Below are positions 25,102 through 35,600 of a DNA stretch of 64,000 nt, piece by piece. Both the position numbers and the translations under genes were made by a program. The stretch lies in assembly GCA_046350375.1 (NCBI GenBank), contig JAXMAO010000010.1:1-64000 (forward strand), read 5' to 3'. Source of the stretch: JAXMAO01 sp046350375 (lineage in GTDB: Bacteria; Planctomycetota; Phycisphaerae; UBA1845; UTPLA1). Under the pieces are notes generated by a model. The model was not told the DNA's origin. It searched no databases and saw nothing but the letters and a program-made list of their open reading frames with translations. Each line of letters begins with the position of its first letter. Position 1 is the stretch's first letter.

Positions 25102-28026
25102 CTATTCGCCGCGCTTCAGCCGGACGCGAATGTTGACGAACTCGAAGTCGTCGATGTCTTCGCGGCAGAGGACGTTGCGAATCACGAATACGTTCGTTCC
25201 GGGGCGGAGAATGGCGGGATCGAAGCGGCAGCGGAACCGGCCGAAGCTGCCGTCGGCGGGCGACTCCTTCATGCGGCGCGGCAGCTCTTCGCCGTTGAGT
25301 TTCAGCAGGTGCGGACACTGAACGCCCTTGGCGAGCAGCTCGATCGAGGCGGCGGTGACGTGCGGCGCGACCTGGTCGGGCGCGAGCTGGAACTCGACGC
25401 GCAAGCGCAGCCCCTCGCTGTCGCGCTGGAACTGGCTGTTGATGGCGCCCTCGAATCGATCGTTGCCGAGGTGGTGGACGCGCGGGTCGGGCTCGACGGC
25501 GATGACCAGGTCGCTCTCGCGCTCGAGGGACAAATCGGCGGTGGCGCGGCCGGCGTGAACGTCGGCCGCGGCCAGGTCGATCGAACGCGGGAGGTATCCG
25601 CGGTGGGTGGCCGAAAGCGCGACGTGGTCGGGCAGGACGGGAACCGCGAGCGCATATCGGCCGTCGGCGTCGGACTGCGCGACGAGTGGCTCGTCGCCGG
25701 CGCGGTCGAGCGAGACGCGGGCGTCGGCCAGCGGTGCATTGGTCTGCGCGTCGAAGACGCGGCCGCGAATGGTGGCGACCGAATCGCCCGGCCCGAGGGT
25801 CGGCCCCTGCGGCTCAGACTCGGTCGGACCCGCGACGTCGGCCCAGGCGGGCAGGTCTGGCGCACCTGCGGACTGGCCGGCGGCGGCGGCGGGCGAGTGC
25901 GTCGGCGCGTCGGTGCGGGCGGCGGACAACGCGGGCGTCGCGAGCGAGACATCGGGACTGGCTTCGCCGGGCGATGGAGCGACCGGCGGTTCGGCGGCGG
26001 AATCGGTAGCCGAAGGGGCCGGCAGCGCGTTGAGCGGAGGTCGAACGTCGCGCGCGGCCGCGTCAGCGGTGGTGGCGGCGGCGGGAGCGGTGGCGACGGG
26101 ACCGGCGTGCGAATCGTCGGTGTTTGTGGCGCTGCCGGGCGGCGACTCGAGCGCGGCGATTGAATCGCCTAGCGGCGCGGTCAGCGCAGGCACGGCGGCC
26201 GGCTGACTGGTGGCCGCGGGCGACGCTGCTCCGGGTGGCGGATCGGCGTCGGCGACGGTCAGCGGGGCGGAGCCGGCGAACGGGGCGTCGGCGGAGCGAT
26301 CGCGGTCGCGTGCCGCAGGCGCGAGCGTGGCGATCGGCGGCGGCGCAGCGGCGTCGTTCAGCGCGGCGACCGGAAGCGCGGCCCGCGGCGGCGCGGCCGG
26401 CAGCGCGGGCGCGGCGCTGGCCGCGGGCGGATCGGCGGTGGCGACGGGGGGCGACTCGGCGGGCGGAGGAAGCGCTGGCGCGGCGGACACTGGCGTCGCG
26501 GCGGCGATGGTCGCGGTTGGCGCGGTGAGCGCGGCGTCGGCGCTGGCGGCGCGCGTCAGCGGGCGATCGGCGGCGAGCGCCGGCGCGGGGGCAAGGCTGA
26601 TCGCCTGCGGCGCGGCGGCGACCGGTAGAACGGCCGCGACGGGACGCTGGACCATCTGCGGCGTGCGCGGCGCCGGCAGCGGAGCCGAGACCCACGAGCC
26701 GCGAATCTGCGACGCGAAGCTGGCCGATCGGCCGGCCTGGCCAAGCGCGACCCGGATCGCGCCCGGGCGGCGGATGAAGTCGGCCACGGCGCTGGTCACC
26801 TGCACGGCCGAGAAGAGGAACATCAGCACGGCGTGGACCATGAGCGACGCCAGCAGGCAGCGGGCCAGCAGCGAGAGCCGGCGCTCGCGGAAGTCGCGCA
26901 GCAGCGCCGCCAGCAGCGCGAGGATGAGCAGCGCCAGCAGGCCCCACATGGCGTGCGGCCGGATGCGGGCCCACAGCCCGGCCCAGTCGATCTCGGCGCG
27001 GCGCGATTCGACGGCGCGGAAGACCTCGCGCGAGGTGGTGCGGAAGAGGTCGTAGTGGGTCGCGCCGTGCGCGGCGGCACGGTTGGAGGAGAAGTGCAGC
27101 CCGAATCCGTCGAGGTCGAGCGCGGGGTCGAGCTCGTTGGCGGCGGTGTTGACCTGCGGGCCGAGGTTACGCGGCGGGTCGAAGCCGAGCGCGGCGAGGC
27201 GGGCGCGATAGAGGTCGAAGCCGCCCGCGCCGCCAGGGCGATCGGAGGCGAAGTAGAGGAAGTCGCCGGCGGGGCTGAAGGCGGGCGCGCCGTCGTTGGC
27301 GGGCGAATTGAGCGCGGCCAGCGGCGCGGGTGGCCGGAAGCCGCTGTCGGAAATGGCGCTCTCGTACAGGTCGTAGTCGTGGCGGAAGAACTCTTCGCGG
27401 AGGGTGGCGGGCCAGGCGTCGCGCGTCGTGGGGAGGGACTCGGCCGGCCGCGGACGGTTGGACGCGAAGCAGAGCCGGCGGCCGTCGGGCGACACGGCCG
27501 GGCCGTAGTCGTTGAACTCCGAATTGACCGCCAGGCCGAGGTTGACCGGCGTGTCCCAGCCGCGCGGCGTTCGGCGGGCGCGCCACAGGTCGTAGCCGCC
27601 CGCGCCGCCGGGACGATCGCTGTAGAAGTAGAGCCACTGGCCGTCGGGCGAGAGGCAGGGGCCCATTTCGTCGGCGGACGAGTTGACGGCGGCGATCGGG
27701 CGCGGCGTGTCCCAGCCGGTGGCGTTGCGCACGGCGACGTAGAGGTCGGCGCCGCCCCCGGGCTTGCCGCGGACGAAGAACAGCTCGCGGCCGTCGGCAG
27801 AGACGGCCGGCTCATACTCGTCGGCGGCGGTGTCGATGGTGGCGGGCAGCGGCGTGGGCGGTCGCCAGAGCACCTCGCGGACGGTGGCGGTGTCGCGCGA
27901 CACGCGAATGGTGTCGGCGTCGGTGAGCAGGTCGATGCGCTGCGGGCGGAGTCGCCAGGCGATGGCGCCGCCGGCGGCAACCAAAGCCGCTACCAGCAGC
28001 AAAGCCACGACTTTCAGCCGGTTCAT
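25102..28026 (-). CDS. TolB-like propeller fused to TonB/TolA-like transducer
   Basis: 974 residues, ATG at 28026, 22 bp after exbD. Order: N-terminal membrane anchor (MNRLKVVALLLVAALVAAGG); PD40/WD40-like propeller, residues ~50-330, with repeated SPDGxxLYFxSDRPGGxGGxDL; a helix at ~360-376; a second helix at ~387-410 containing Ser394-x3-His398 (SLMVH), matching the Ser/His pair of the TonB and TolA transmembrane helix; a ~300-residue Ala/Pro-rich linker; a CarboxypepD-reg-like Ig domain (~750-836, IRGRVFDAQTNAPLADARVS); and a C-terminal beta domain of unknown type. Layout and neighbours suggest that one chain does the jobs of TolB and TolA. Function is inferred. Confidence 0.75.
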   Translation of the reverse strand: MNRLKVVALLLVAALVAAGGAIAWRLRPQRIDLLTDADTIRVSRDTATVREVLWRPPTPLPATIDTAADEYEPAVSADGRELFFVRGKPGGGADLYVAVRNATGWDTPRPIAAVNSSADEMGPCLSPDGQWLYFYSDRPGGAGGYDLWRARRTPRGWDTPVNLGLAVNSEFNDYGPAVSPDGRRLCFASNRPRPAESLPTTRDAWPATLREEFFRHDYDLYESAISDSGFRPPAPLAALNSPANDGAPAFSPAGDFLYFASDRPGGAGGFDLYRARLAALGFDPPRNLGPQVNTAANELDPALDLDGFGLHFSSNRAAAHGATHYDLFRTTSREVFRAVESRRAEIDWAGLWARIRPHAMWGLLALLILALLAALLRDFRERRLSLLARCLLASLMVHAVLMFLFSAVQVTSAVADFIRRPGAIRVALGQAGRSASFASQIRGSWVSAPLPAPRTPQMVQRPVAAVLPVAAAPQAISLAPAPALAADRPLTRAASADAALTAPTATIAAATPVSAAPALPPPAESPPVATADPPAASAAPALPAAPPRAALPVAALNDAAAPPPIATLAPAARDRDRSADAPFAGSAPLTVADADPPPGAASPAATSQPAAVPALTAPLGDSIAALESPPGSATNTDDSHAGPVATAPAAATTADAAARDVRPPLNALPAPSATDSAAEPPVAPSPGEASPDVSLATPALSAARTDAPTHSPAAAAGQSAGAPDLPAWADVAGPTESEPQGPTLGPGDSVATIRGRVFDAQTNAPLADARVSLDRAGDEPLVAQSDADGRYALAVPVLPDHVALSATHRGYLPRSIDLAAADVHAGRATADLSLERESDLVIAVEPDPRVHHLGNDRFEGAINSQFQRDSEGLRLRVEFQLAPDQVAPHVTAASIELLAKGVQCPHLLKLNGEELPRRMKESPADGSFGRFRCRFDPAILRPGTNVFVIRNVLCREDIDDFEFVNIRVRLKRGE

Positions 28027-28048
28027 GGCAAGGCCTCGCACGCGGCGG

Positions 28049-28459
28049 CTATTCGAGCACGGTGTCCAGACATGGCTCGGCGACGCCGGCGCCCTTGCAG
28101 ACGTCGAGCACGTGGACGACGTTGGCATAGGCGGTGCCGCGGTCGCCGCGCACGGTGACTTTCTGTTCGGGGTTGGCGCGGACGGCGTCGGCGACGGTCT
28201 GTCGCAGCTCGTCGGCGGTGATGGCCCGTCCGCCGAGGATGATCGCGCCGCGGGCGTCGACGTTGACCACCAGCTCGCGGAGCGTGGTCGAGATCGGCCC
28301 GGCGGCGGCCGCGGCCGGCAGCGCGATCTGCATCTCGCGTTCCTGCTGCTGAAACGTGGTGGCGACCAGGAAGAAGATCAGCAGCAGGAACATCATGTCG
28401 ATCATCGGGGTCATGTCGAGCCCGATGCCGTCGTCGAGGGTGCGCGACTTGAGCAGCAT
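28049..28459 (-). CDS. exbD: ExbD/TolR family biopolymer transport protein
   Basis: 136 residues. ATG at 28459 has GGAGAA upstream and begins 13 bp after the ExbB stop. The single transmembrane helix MTPMIDMMFLLLIFFLVATT contains the proton-conducting Asp21 (PMID). The periplasmic domain follows the ExbD plan with LVVNVDARGAIILGG and TADELRQTVADAV. It should form the ExbB5-ExbD2 type motor with the upstream gene and couple the proton gradient to the downstream transducer-like protein. Confidence 0.92.
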   Translation of the reverse strand: MLLKSRTLDDGIGLDMTPMIDMMFLLLIFFLVATTFQQQEREMQIALPAAAAAGPISTTLRELVVNVDARGAIILGGRAITADELRQTVADAVRANPEQKVTVRGDRGTAYANVVHVLDVCKGAGVAEPCLDTVLE

Positions 28460-28472
28460 GGCGGTTCTCCGG

Positions 28473-29243
28473 TCAGGCCTCGGCCGCGACAACCGAGAGC
28501 GGCGCGGCGTGGGCCGGGGGCCGAACCACGGCGCGCTCGTCGGCCGAGTGCAGTCGCTCGACGTACTTGACGACGATTTCGTCCATCTCGGCGACGAGCC
28601 GCTCGATGCGGCTGGCGAGCGCGTGATAGGCGACCATGGTGGGAATGGCGACGATCAGCCCGGCGGCGGTGGTGATCATCGCCTCGTAGATGCCGCGCGC
28701 CAGCAGCTCGGTACGGCCCATCGCCTGGGCCATGCTGGCAATGGTCTGAAAGGCGCGGATCATGCCCGTGATCGTGCCCAGCAGGCCGAGCAGTGTTGAG
28801 AGCGACGCGATGAGCGACAGGGCGCGGAGATAGCGGCGCAGGCGGTGGACCTCGCGCTGGCCGGCCTCGTCGACGCGGCGCTCGATGCGTTCGATCGGCT
28901 GGCCGGCGTTGCGCAGACCGACGGCCAGGATGCGCGACAACGGGCTGTCGTCGCGCTCGCAGGCCGACAGGGCGGCGGCGCGGTCGTCGGTCATGTCGCC
29001 GTTTTCGCCGCGCGCGGCCTCGAGCGCCGCCAGCAGGCCGGGCGGAATGACCCGCGGCCGGCGAAGCGAGACCAGCCGTTCGACGGTCAGCCCGAGCGCG
29101 ATCAGCGAGCAGAGGCCGATGGGGATCATGACCGGCCCGCCCTTGACGACGAGGTCGAAGATGGAGGTGACGTCGACGCTCGAACGGGCGGCGGTCGCGG
29201 CCTGCCCGAGCAGCGTGGCGGCGACGCAGACGGAAAGAGACAT
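28473..29243 (-). CDS. exbB: ExbB/TolQ/MotA-type proton channel protein
   Basis: 256 residues; ATG with GGGAGGA upstream. Three transmembrane regions: GGPVMIPIGLCSLIALGLTV, then LSLIASLSTLLGLLGTITGM with the family's GLLGT-x-GM block, and AMITTAAGLIVAIPTMVAYH. An extra N-terminal signal-like segment of ~25 residues precedes the first, as is common in planctomycete members. It forms the stator ring of a Tol or TonB energiser. It lies 36 bp downstream of the TPR gene and is followed directly by exbD. Confidence 0.92.
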   Translation of the reverse strand: MSLSVCVAATLLGQAATAARSSVDVTSIFDLVVKGGPVMIPIGLCSLIALGLTVERLVSLRRPRVIPPGLLAALEAARGENGDMTDDRAAALSACERDDSPLSRILAVGLRNAGQPIERIERRVDEAGQREVHRLRRYLRALSLIASLSTLLGLLGTITGMIRAFQTIASMAQAMGRTELLARGIYEAMITTAAGLIVAIPTMVAYHALASRIERLVAEMDEIVVKYVERLHSADERAVVRPPAHAAPLSVVAAEA

Positions 29244-29279
29244 GCGCGGAATCCTCCCAAACTGGGCACGGGGCGCGGA

Positions 29280-32200
29280 CTATTCGCGGCCCGGCAGACC
29301 AGGGTCCGACGGCGCGGCCAGCTTTTCGCGCGCCAAGGCGGCCCACTTTGAATCGCCATACTTCTCGACCACGCGTTTGAACTGCTGCCGGGCTTCGACG
29401 CGCTGGCCGCGTTCATCGAGGCAGCGGCCTGCCTCGTAGAGCGCCGCGGCGCTCCACTCGGGAAACGCGAAGAGAATGTCCACTTTCATCAGCTCGCGCG
29501 CGGCCGCATCCCACTGCCGGCGGGCATAAAGGCATTCGCCGATCTGGAACTGGGCCCGCGCGGCCGTTTCACCGGTGTGGTGGCTGGCGACCTCGCGATA
29601 GGCCGAGAGCGCCTCGTCGATGCGCTGCTGATGCTCCAGCGCCCAGCCGAGCCCGAAGCGAGCCTGGAACCGAGCCGGCCCGTCGGGCAGGCGTGCCAGG
29701 TATTCGCCAAATGCGGCCTCGGCGGCGGGCCAGCGCTGCAGCGCAGTGTGACATTCGCCGAGTCGCAAGAGGGCCGGACCGAACGTGGCGGCATCGGACG
29801 ATTCCTTCGCGACGCGCGTCAGAGTTTCGACGGCGTCGCCGCAGCGGCCGAGATCGGCCAGCGTGGCGCCCAGCAGCGCCCGCGCGGCGGGGGCGGATGT
29901 GTCGTCGGGCGAGAGCGCCAGGAACTCCTTCAGCAGCTCGACCGCCTGCGGCTTGCGGCCGCGGTGATATTCGCACAGCGCCAGCCGGTAGGTGACGTCG
30001 GCCCGCAACCCGGCGGCGGGGCTGCCGAGCGCGGCGAGCTGCGACCGCAGCGGCGTGAGCAGTTCGGCGGCCGGGGCGAATTGCTGTGCGTCCATGTCGA
30101 GCGCGGCCAGCGCCAGCCGCGCGTGCAGCGCGGCGTCGTCCGTGGCGTTGGAGTCTCGCAGCGGCACCAGCAGGGCGCGGGCGTCGTCCGGCCGGTCGAG
30201 CTTGCGAAGGCACCAGGCCAGCTCGGCACGGACGATGTTCGCCAGGGCGTCGTCGAGCCGGGCGAGGTCGAGCCGGCCGAGCAGGTCGGCGGCGGCGGCG
30301 CAGTCGTCGGCCCGGGCCAGCGCGATGGCGCGGCGGGCCGCGGCGGCGTCGCGGCGGGCGTCCTTGGGGAATGACTTGAGGAACTCGTCGAACGCGGCGG
30401 CGGCCGACTTGAACTCGCCGGCCGCGAGCCGGGCCTCGCCGAGCCGATACTGCGCGTCGGCGCGGAGCGCGTCGTCACCGGGCGCGAGCTCGGTCAGGCG
30501 GCGCGACCAGCGCGCGGCCGTCGCGGCGTCGCCACTGCGCAGCGCCAGCGCGGCAAGCTGGTTGACGGCGAACGGGGCGAACCGGCCGGACGGGTCGGAC
30601 TTCACGACGGCTTCGAAGGCGCTGCGTGCGGCGGCGTCGTGCTTGAGGGCCAGCTCGCACTGACCGCGCTCAAAGGTGGCCTGAACGAGGTGCGGCGACT
30701 GCGGGAAGTCGTGCGCCAGCAAGTCGAACGTCGACAGCGCGACGGGATGATGCCCCTGCCGCGCCTGGGCGATGCCGAGTCGCAGCAGCACGTCGTCGCG
30801 CGGGGTCTCGCCGCCGGGGCGCTCCAGGGAGCGGGCCAGCCGCGATTCGGCCGCGGGCCAATCCTGGCGCGCGAATGCCAACTGGCCGAGCACGGCCCAG
30901 GCGCCATGCAGGGCCGCGTCCGGAGACTTCGCGTCGGTGACGGCCGACAGCTCGCGCTCGGCGTCGGCGGGCTTGTCGAGCCGCGCCAGGCAAATGCCCA
31001 GCCGGTAGCGGGCGCGGAGCGCGTTGCCATCGCCGGAATGATCGTTCAGGAACTGGCGCAGGCCGGCGACGGCGACGTCGTATCGGCGGGCGAGGAAGTT
31101 GTTTTCGCAGGCGAGATAGGCGATCGCCGCGGCGGCCGGGTCGGCCGGGAAGCGCTCGCGGAACTGCTGGCACGCGGCGCCGCTGTCGTCGTAGCGGCCG
31201 AGCCGGTGCAGCAGTTCGGCACGCAGCTGAAGGGCACGCGGCGCCAGCGGGTGATTGGCGTGATGCCGGCTGAAGCGATCGAGGGCGGCCAGGGCGCGGC
31301 CGGGCTTTTCGGTGCGGGCCAGCGCCACGGCGGCATCGAATCGAATCTCGGGCAGCAGCGGCGTCTCCGGGAACTGCTTCTCGACCGCGGCAAGCTGGTC
31401 GGCCGCGGCGGCGAACTGCTCCTGCCGCAGCAGCGCCTTGGCGCGGAGATAGCCGACCTGGTCGGCCGATGAGCTGCGGGCGCCGATCGCATCCAGGCGG
31501 GCCGTGGCGCTCTTGAAGTCGCGCAGCTCCAGCTCGGCGCGGGCCAGCTCCAGCAGCGTAGCGGGCCGGTCGGCGTCGGCGGGAAATTTGTCGGCTGCTT
31601 CGGTCAGGGCGCGGCGGGCCTCGGCCCAATTTCCGCCGGCGGCTGAAACCGCCGCAACGCCCCGCAGCGCCGCGGGGCGCTGCGCCTCCGGGCCGTGCGC
31701 TGCGATCTCCTGATAGAGCTTCAGGGCCGCGGGCAGATCGGCGGCGCGCTGCCGGCAGCCGGCGAGTTGCAGGCGCGCCAGCGGGGCAAAGTCGCCCGAC
31801 GGATGTTCTTGCAGCAGGGCGTTGAAGTGGGGCTCGGCGGCGGGGTCGTGCTGGGTGGCGACGGCAGCGAGGCCGGCGAAGTAGTGGACCCGCTCGAGCG
31901 CGGCGCTCTTGGGGAAGCGGCGAATGGCCCGCTCGGCGGCCTGCGCGGCGGGGCCGTTCCGGCCAGCACGCTGCAGGGCCTCGACCAGCCCGGCGGCGGC
32001 GTCGGCGGCCAGCCGATGGTCGGGGAACTGTTCGCCCACGACTGCAAAGGCCGCGGCGGCGGCGGGAAAGTCGCCGCGCGCCAGACAGAGCTGGCCGACC
32101 ATCACGCGGACCTCGGCGGCGAAGTCGAACTTTTCGAGCTCCAGCAGCGGCTTGACCGCGGCCAGCGCCTCGTCGGCCTGGTGCAGCTGAAAGAGGCAGA

Positions 32201-32474
32201 CCGCCAGCCCGTAGCGGGCGAGCGGGGCCTTCTCGTGGTCTGCATGGTCGGCCAGGAAACGGCGGTACTCCGCGGCGGCCATCTCGTGCAGGCCGCGCTG
32301 CAGCAGGCCGTTCCCGGCGTAGTAGGCCTGGAGCGTGGCACGGTCGTCGGCGGTCGGACGTGCGGCTTCGACGCCCGGCGGGGCGGCCGGCGCGAGGGGA
32401 GCCGCAAGCATGGGGATCAATCCGCACAAAACCGTGAACAGGTGCGCGCGAATGGGTGCGAGCCGGCGCAACAT
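29280..32474 (-). CDS. Large periplasmic TPR-repeat protein
   Basis: 1064 residues; ATG at 32474 with GGGAG upstream (the frame is open 41 codons further but without signal). A signal peptide (HLFTVLCGLIPMLAAPLAPA) is followed by more than 20 tetratricopeptide repeats of ~34-36 residues with the A-x-x-x-Y/F ... P ... A pattern, for example AAAEYRRFLADHADHEKAPL and AVKPLLELEKFDFAAEVRV. The repeat plan resembles CpoB/YbgF and other envelope TPR scaffolds, which sit in tol-pal operons. It is the first gene of the four-gene operon and may be an outer-envelope partner of the energised complex. That role is inferred. Confidence 0.8.
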   Translation of the reverse strand: MLRRLAPIRAHLFTVLCGLIPMLAAPLAPAAPPGVEAARPTADDRATLQAYYAGNGLLQRGLHEMAAAEYRRFLADHADHEKAPLARYGLAVCLFQLHQADEALAAVKPLLELEKFDFAAEVRVMVGQLCLARGDFPAAAAAFAVVGEQFPDHRLAADAAAGLVEALQRAGRNGPAAQAAERAIRRFPKSAALERVHYFAGLAAVATQHDPAAEPHFNALLQEHPSGDFAPLARLQLAGCRQRAADLPAALKLYQEIAAHGPEAQRPAALRGVAAVSAAGGNWAEARRALTEAADKFPADADRPATLLELARAELELRDFKSATARLDAIGARSSSADQVGYLRAKALLRQEQFAAAADQLAAVEKQFPETPLLPEIRFDAAVALARTEKPGRALAALDRFSRHHANHPLAPRALQLRAELLHRLGRYDDSGAACQQFRERFPADPAAAAIAYLACENNFLARRYDVAVAGLRQFLNDHSGDGNALRARYRLGICLARLDKPADAERELSAVTDAKSPDAALHGAWAVLGQLAFARQDWPAAESRLARSLERPGGETPRDDVLLRLGIAQARQGHHPVALSTFDLLAHDFPQSPHLVQATFERGQCELALKHDAAARSAFEAVVKSDPSGRFAPFAVNQLAALALRSGDAATAARWSRRLTELAPGDDALRADAQYRLGEARLAAGEFKSAAAAFDEFLKSFPKDARRDAAAARRAIALARADDCAAAADLLGRLDLARLDDALANIVRAELAWCLRKLDRPDDARALLVPLRDSNATDDAALHARLALAALDMDAQQFAPAAELLTPLRSQLAALGSPAAGLRADVTYRLALCEYHRGRKPQAVELLKEFLALSPDDTSAPAARALLGATLADLGRCGDAVETLTRVAKESSDAATFGPALLRLGECHTALQRWPAAEAAFGEYLARLPDGPARFQARFGLGWALEHQQRIDEALSAYREVASHHTGETAARAQFQIGECLYARRQWDAAARELMKVDILFAFPEWSAAALYEAGRCLDERGQRVEARQQFKRVVEKYGDSKWAALAREKLAAPSDPGLPGRE

Positions 32475-32685
32475 GGAGGCTCCCGGGCGCGGCGCATCGC
32501 CGACGCTGGAGCCGATACGCCGCGAGGTGCGGCGAGGTTCGCAGCGGCAGCCGGAAAGAGGACGCGATCGCGCGGCAAGCGGCGGCGGGGCTCGCAATCC
32601 GCCAGCCTACTACAGTTGTCGTATGATAACCGTCCGCGCCGCGGGTTTCAAGCTGTTCCGCGCGGAGCGCCCGGCAGTTCGAACA

Positions 32686-35600
32686 TCATTTCCCGGTCGC
32701 GGTGAACCCGGGCGCGCCGTGACCGTGGATGACCATGTCGCCGCCTCCCTGGTAGTCCCGATCCATCTGCCGAATCGCGATTTCCAGCGACGACGTATTG
32801 CTCGTTCTTTCCCCGGCGCCCGGCTGAACCGGGGGCTTGCCGTCGGGGGCAGCTCCGGGCGTGATGTTGCGTTCAGCCACCGGCGCGCCTCCCTCGTTCG
32901 TAATCGTGCCGTCCGGATGGAAGGTGAGGTTCTCGCCCGATGCCGGGCGGCCGCTCGCGACCGACAGGCCGGAGCAGGCCCGGACGTCGCGCCCGGTCAG
33001 CCGCGAGACCGCGCGCATGAATCGCGGGTTGCACGCACTGTAGCAGACGCGGAATTCGATGTGGCGATTGGCGGGCATCTTTCGCCCGATGCTCGCGAGC
33101 GAATCGCTGACACGCTCCGCGGCCGCTTCGGCATCGGCATCCGAGATGTATCGCGTTCCACCGGGAAGGTCCACAATCGCATCCCGAATCTGCATCGGAA
33201 TCTGATTCCGGTCGGCCATGTTTACCGACTCGTAGATGACGTGCGTGTCGTGGGGCTTCTCGGCTGCCGCGGGAGCCGGCGCTGCCGGAGCGGGCGCGGC
33301 CGGCGCAGGTGCGGCGGCGGGCCGCTGAGCCGGCGGCGGGTCGTCCCGCGGAAGACCCGGCGCGGTGCCGCCATCGGGCGATGGCCCCGGCGGACGCGGC
33401 GGCGCTTCGCCCGGCAGGCGCGGGCGCGGACCTTCGAGGCCGAACGGGTCGGAATAGGTCGCCGGGTTGTTGCCGACGTAGGCGTAGGCGTTGCCGAGGT
33501 TGCCGGCGTCGCCCCACAGGCCGATCACGTCGCGCGTGGTGAACCGCCCGGCGCGCGGATCGAGGTAGCGGGTGCGGAAATTGTACCAGCCGGTCTCGGG
33601 GTCATACTCGCGCCCGGTGAACAGGTACGGGTTGCCGATGGCCGACCGATCGGTCAATAGCGCAAACGCCACGTCGCCCGAGAACCCGACCCATCCGCCG
33701 CCCGGGTAGGTGAAGTAGAGCTGCTGATTGCCGGCCGCCGAAGCCTCCCAGGCGAAGGTCGCCGGGTGGCCGGTAGTGTTGTCGCTGATCGACACCCAGT
33801 AGCGCGTCGACGCGACGGCGGCGAACGCACCGGGCAGGCTGGCCTCGAAGGCATACTCGGGAACGACGCCGTCAGGCGTGCTCGGCTGCTGGCCCGACGC
33901 CGTGCGGCGAATGGCTCCGCCGACGTGTGCCTGCAGCAGGACCGCGCCCGGCTGGCCGCTGCTGTCGGCGTGGATGCGGATCGTGAAGTCGTCGCTGGCC
34001 GGGGCGCCCGGGGCGTACAGGTATCCGCCCCACCAGCGCACGCCGGTGATGCGGACGGCGGACGGCAGCACGAAGTCGTCGGCCAGGGTGGTCGGGACGC
34101 CGACCGGCCCGGCTTCGGCGTCCGAGTCGTAGAAGACGGTGCGGGCGGGCGCCTGCTCGGCCGTGGCGACGTGCGGCGTGCCGTAGTCGTCATAGTCTGC
34201 CCGTTCGACGACGCGACCGCCGGCGTCCGAAATGGCCACGACGCTCTGCTGGTCGTCGGCGTGGACGTAGTAGTCCTGGCCGAAGCGGCGCAGGCTGAGC
34301 AGCTCGTCCACCGATTGCCCCAGGACGTAGGTGGCCTGCGTGGCACCGGCCGCGTTCTGCTCCTCGATGACCTGTTGCCCGTCGTAGAAGTAGCGCGTTT
34401 CGCTGGGCGCGGTGTCGACGTCGGTGGTGCGGGCGATCCGGCGGCCCAGGGCGTCGTAGGCATAGACGTGCCGCCGCCCGGCGACCGTGTCGGCAAACTC
34501 GACCATGTGATTGCGATAGTCGTAGGCGAACGCGTTGCGCCAGGTGGCATCGACGACGCCGGTCAACCGATCGATGAATCCCTGCACGTCGGCGCCGTCG
34601 AGCCGGCCGTCGCGGTTCACGTCGGCGCCGCAGGCGGGCGTCGTGCGGCCGAGCAGCGCCTGGACCAGCGCCGGCGCGTCGGCGACGGTCAGCGCGCCGT
34701 CGCCGTTGGCGTCGCCGGTGAGGCAGTCGCCGGCCGACGCAAGATTGCCGTTGGCGTCGCTGGTGCGGCCATCGAACGGCGTCCCTGAATACTGGTTCAT
34801 TGCGGCGTCGTTCGGCTCACACGCGGCCGGGTCGAGCAGGTAGGCCCCGGCGTCCGGGCCGCCCGAAACGGCGCGGCGGTTGTTGGCGCCGTCCAGGTCG
34901 TAGCTGCGATCGACCAGCGGCGCGAGCGCCGCGTCGGACAGGACGCCGCGAATCAGCCGATCGGCGGCGTCGTAGGTGAAGTCGGCGTTGCGGCCTTGCC
35001 CGTCGTCGCGCAGGTCGCGGCGCGACTTGCGATTCTGCGCGGCATCCCAGGCGAATGCGCGGTCGTCGAGAACCGTGCCGCCGGCAATTCGCGTGTGGCG
35101 AACGCCAACCGGCCGCGCGAAGCCATGGTCGCCGGGCGCGTTGGGCTGGCCGAGCCGGCCGTCGTAGCTCCACTCGGTGCGCGTGCCGTTGGCAAAGTCG
35201 CGGCGCTCCCGGCGACTCGGGCCGACAAACGAAAACGCTGCCAGCGTGGTGGCGCCGTCGCGCACCTGGCGCACGCGGTGCAGCGCGTCGTGGTCCATGT
35301 CGATCGTCCGCCCGCCGGGATAGACCAGGCGCGTCCGCAGGCCGTCGGCGGTGAACGTGGCATCGATGACGCGGCCGTTCTGCGTTTCGCGGACAAGCTG
35401 GCCGAGCGAGTCGAAGGCGCGCGTCACGTCGGAGTCGTCGTCCAGCGCGCGGACGAGCCGCGAAAGTCCGTCGTACTGGTAGTCTTCGGCGGCCGGCCCG
35501 CGTACGCCCGGACCGCGGGCGATGTCGCGATGCACGAGCCGGTCGAGGCCGTCGAAGCTGTCGGAAAGGACGGTGTCGTTGGCGTCGTGTTGAGAGCGGC

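Noticed and set aside
34558..34728. Assembly join as the explanation of the dockerin pair in the RHS gene
   Set aside because: The frame is unbroken and RHS repeats of the same kind continue on both sides. It is kept as a real insertion, although reads should be checked.
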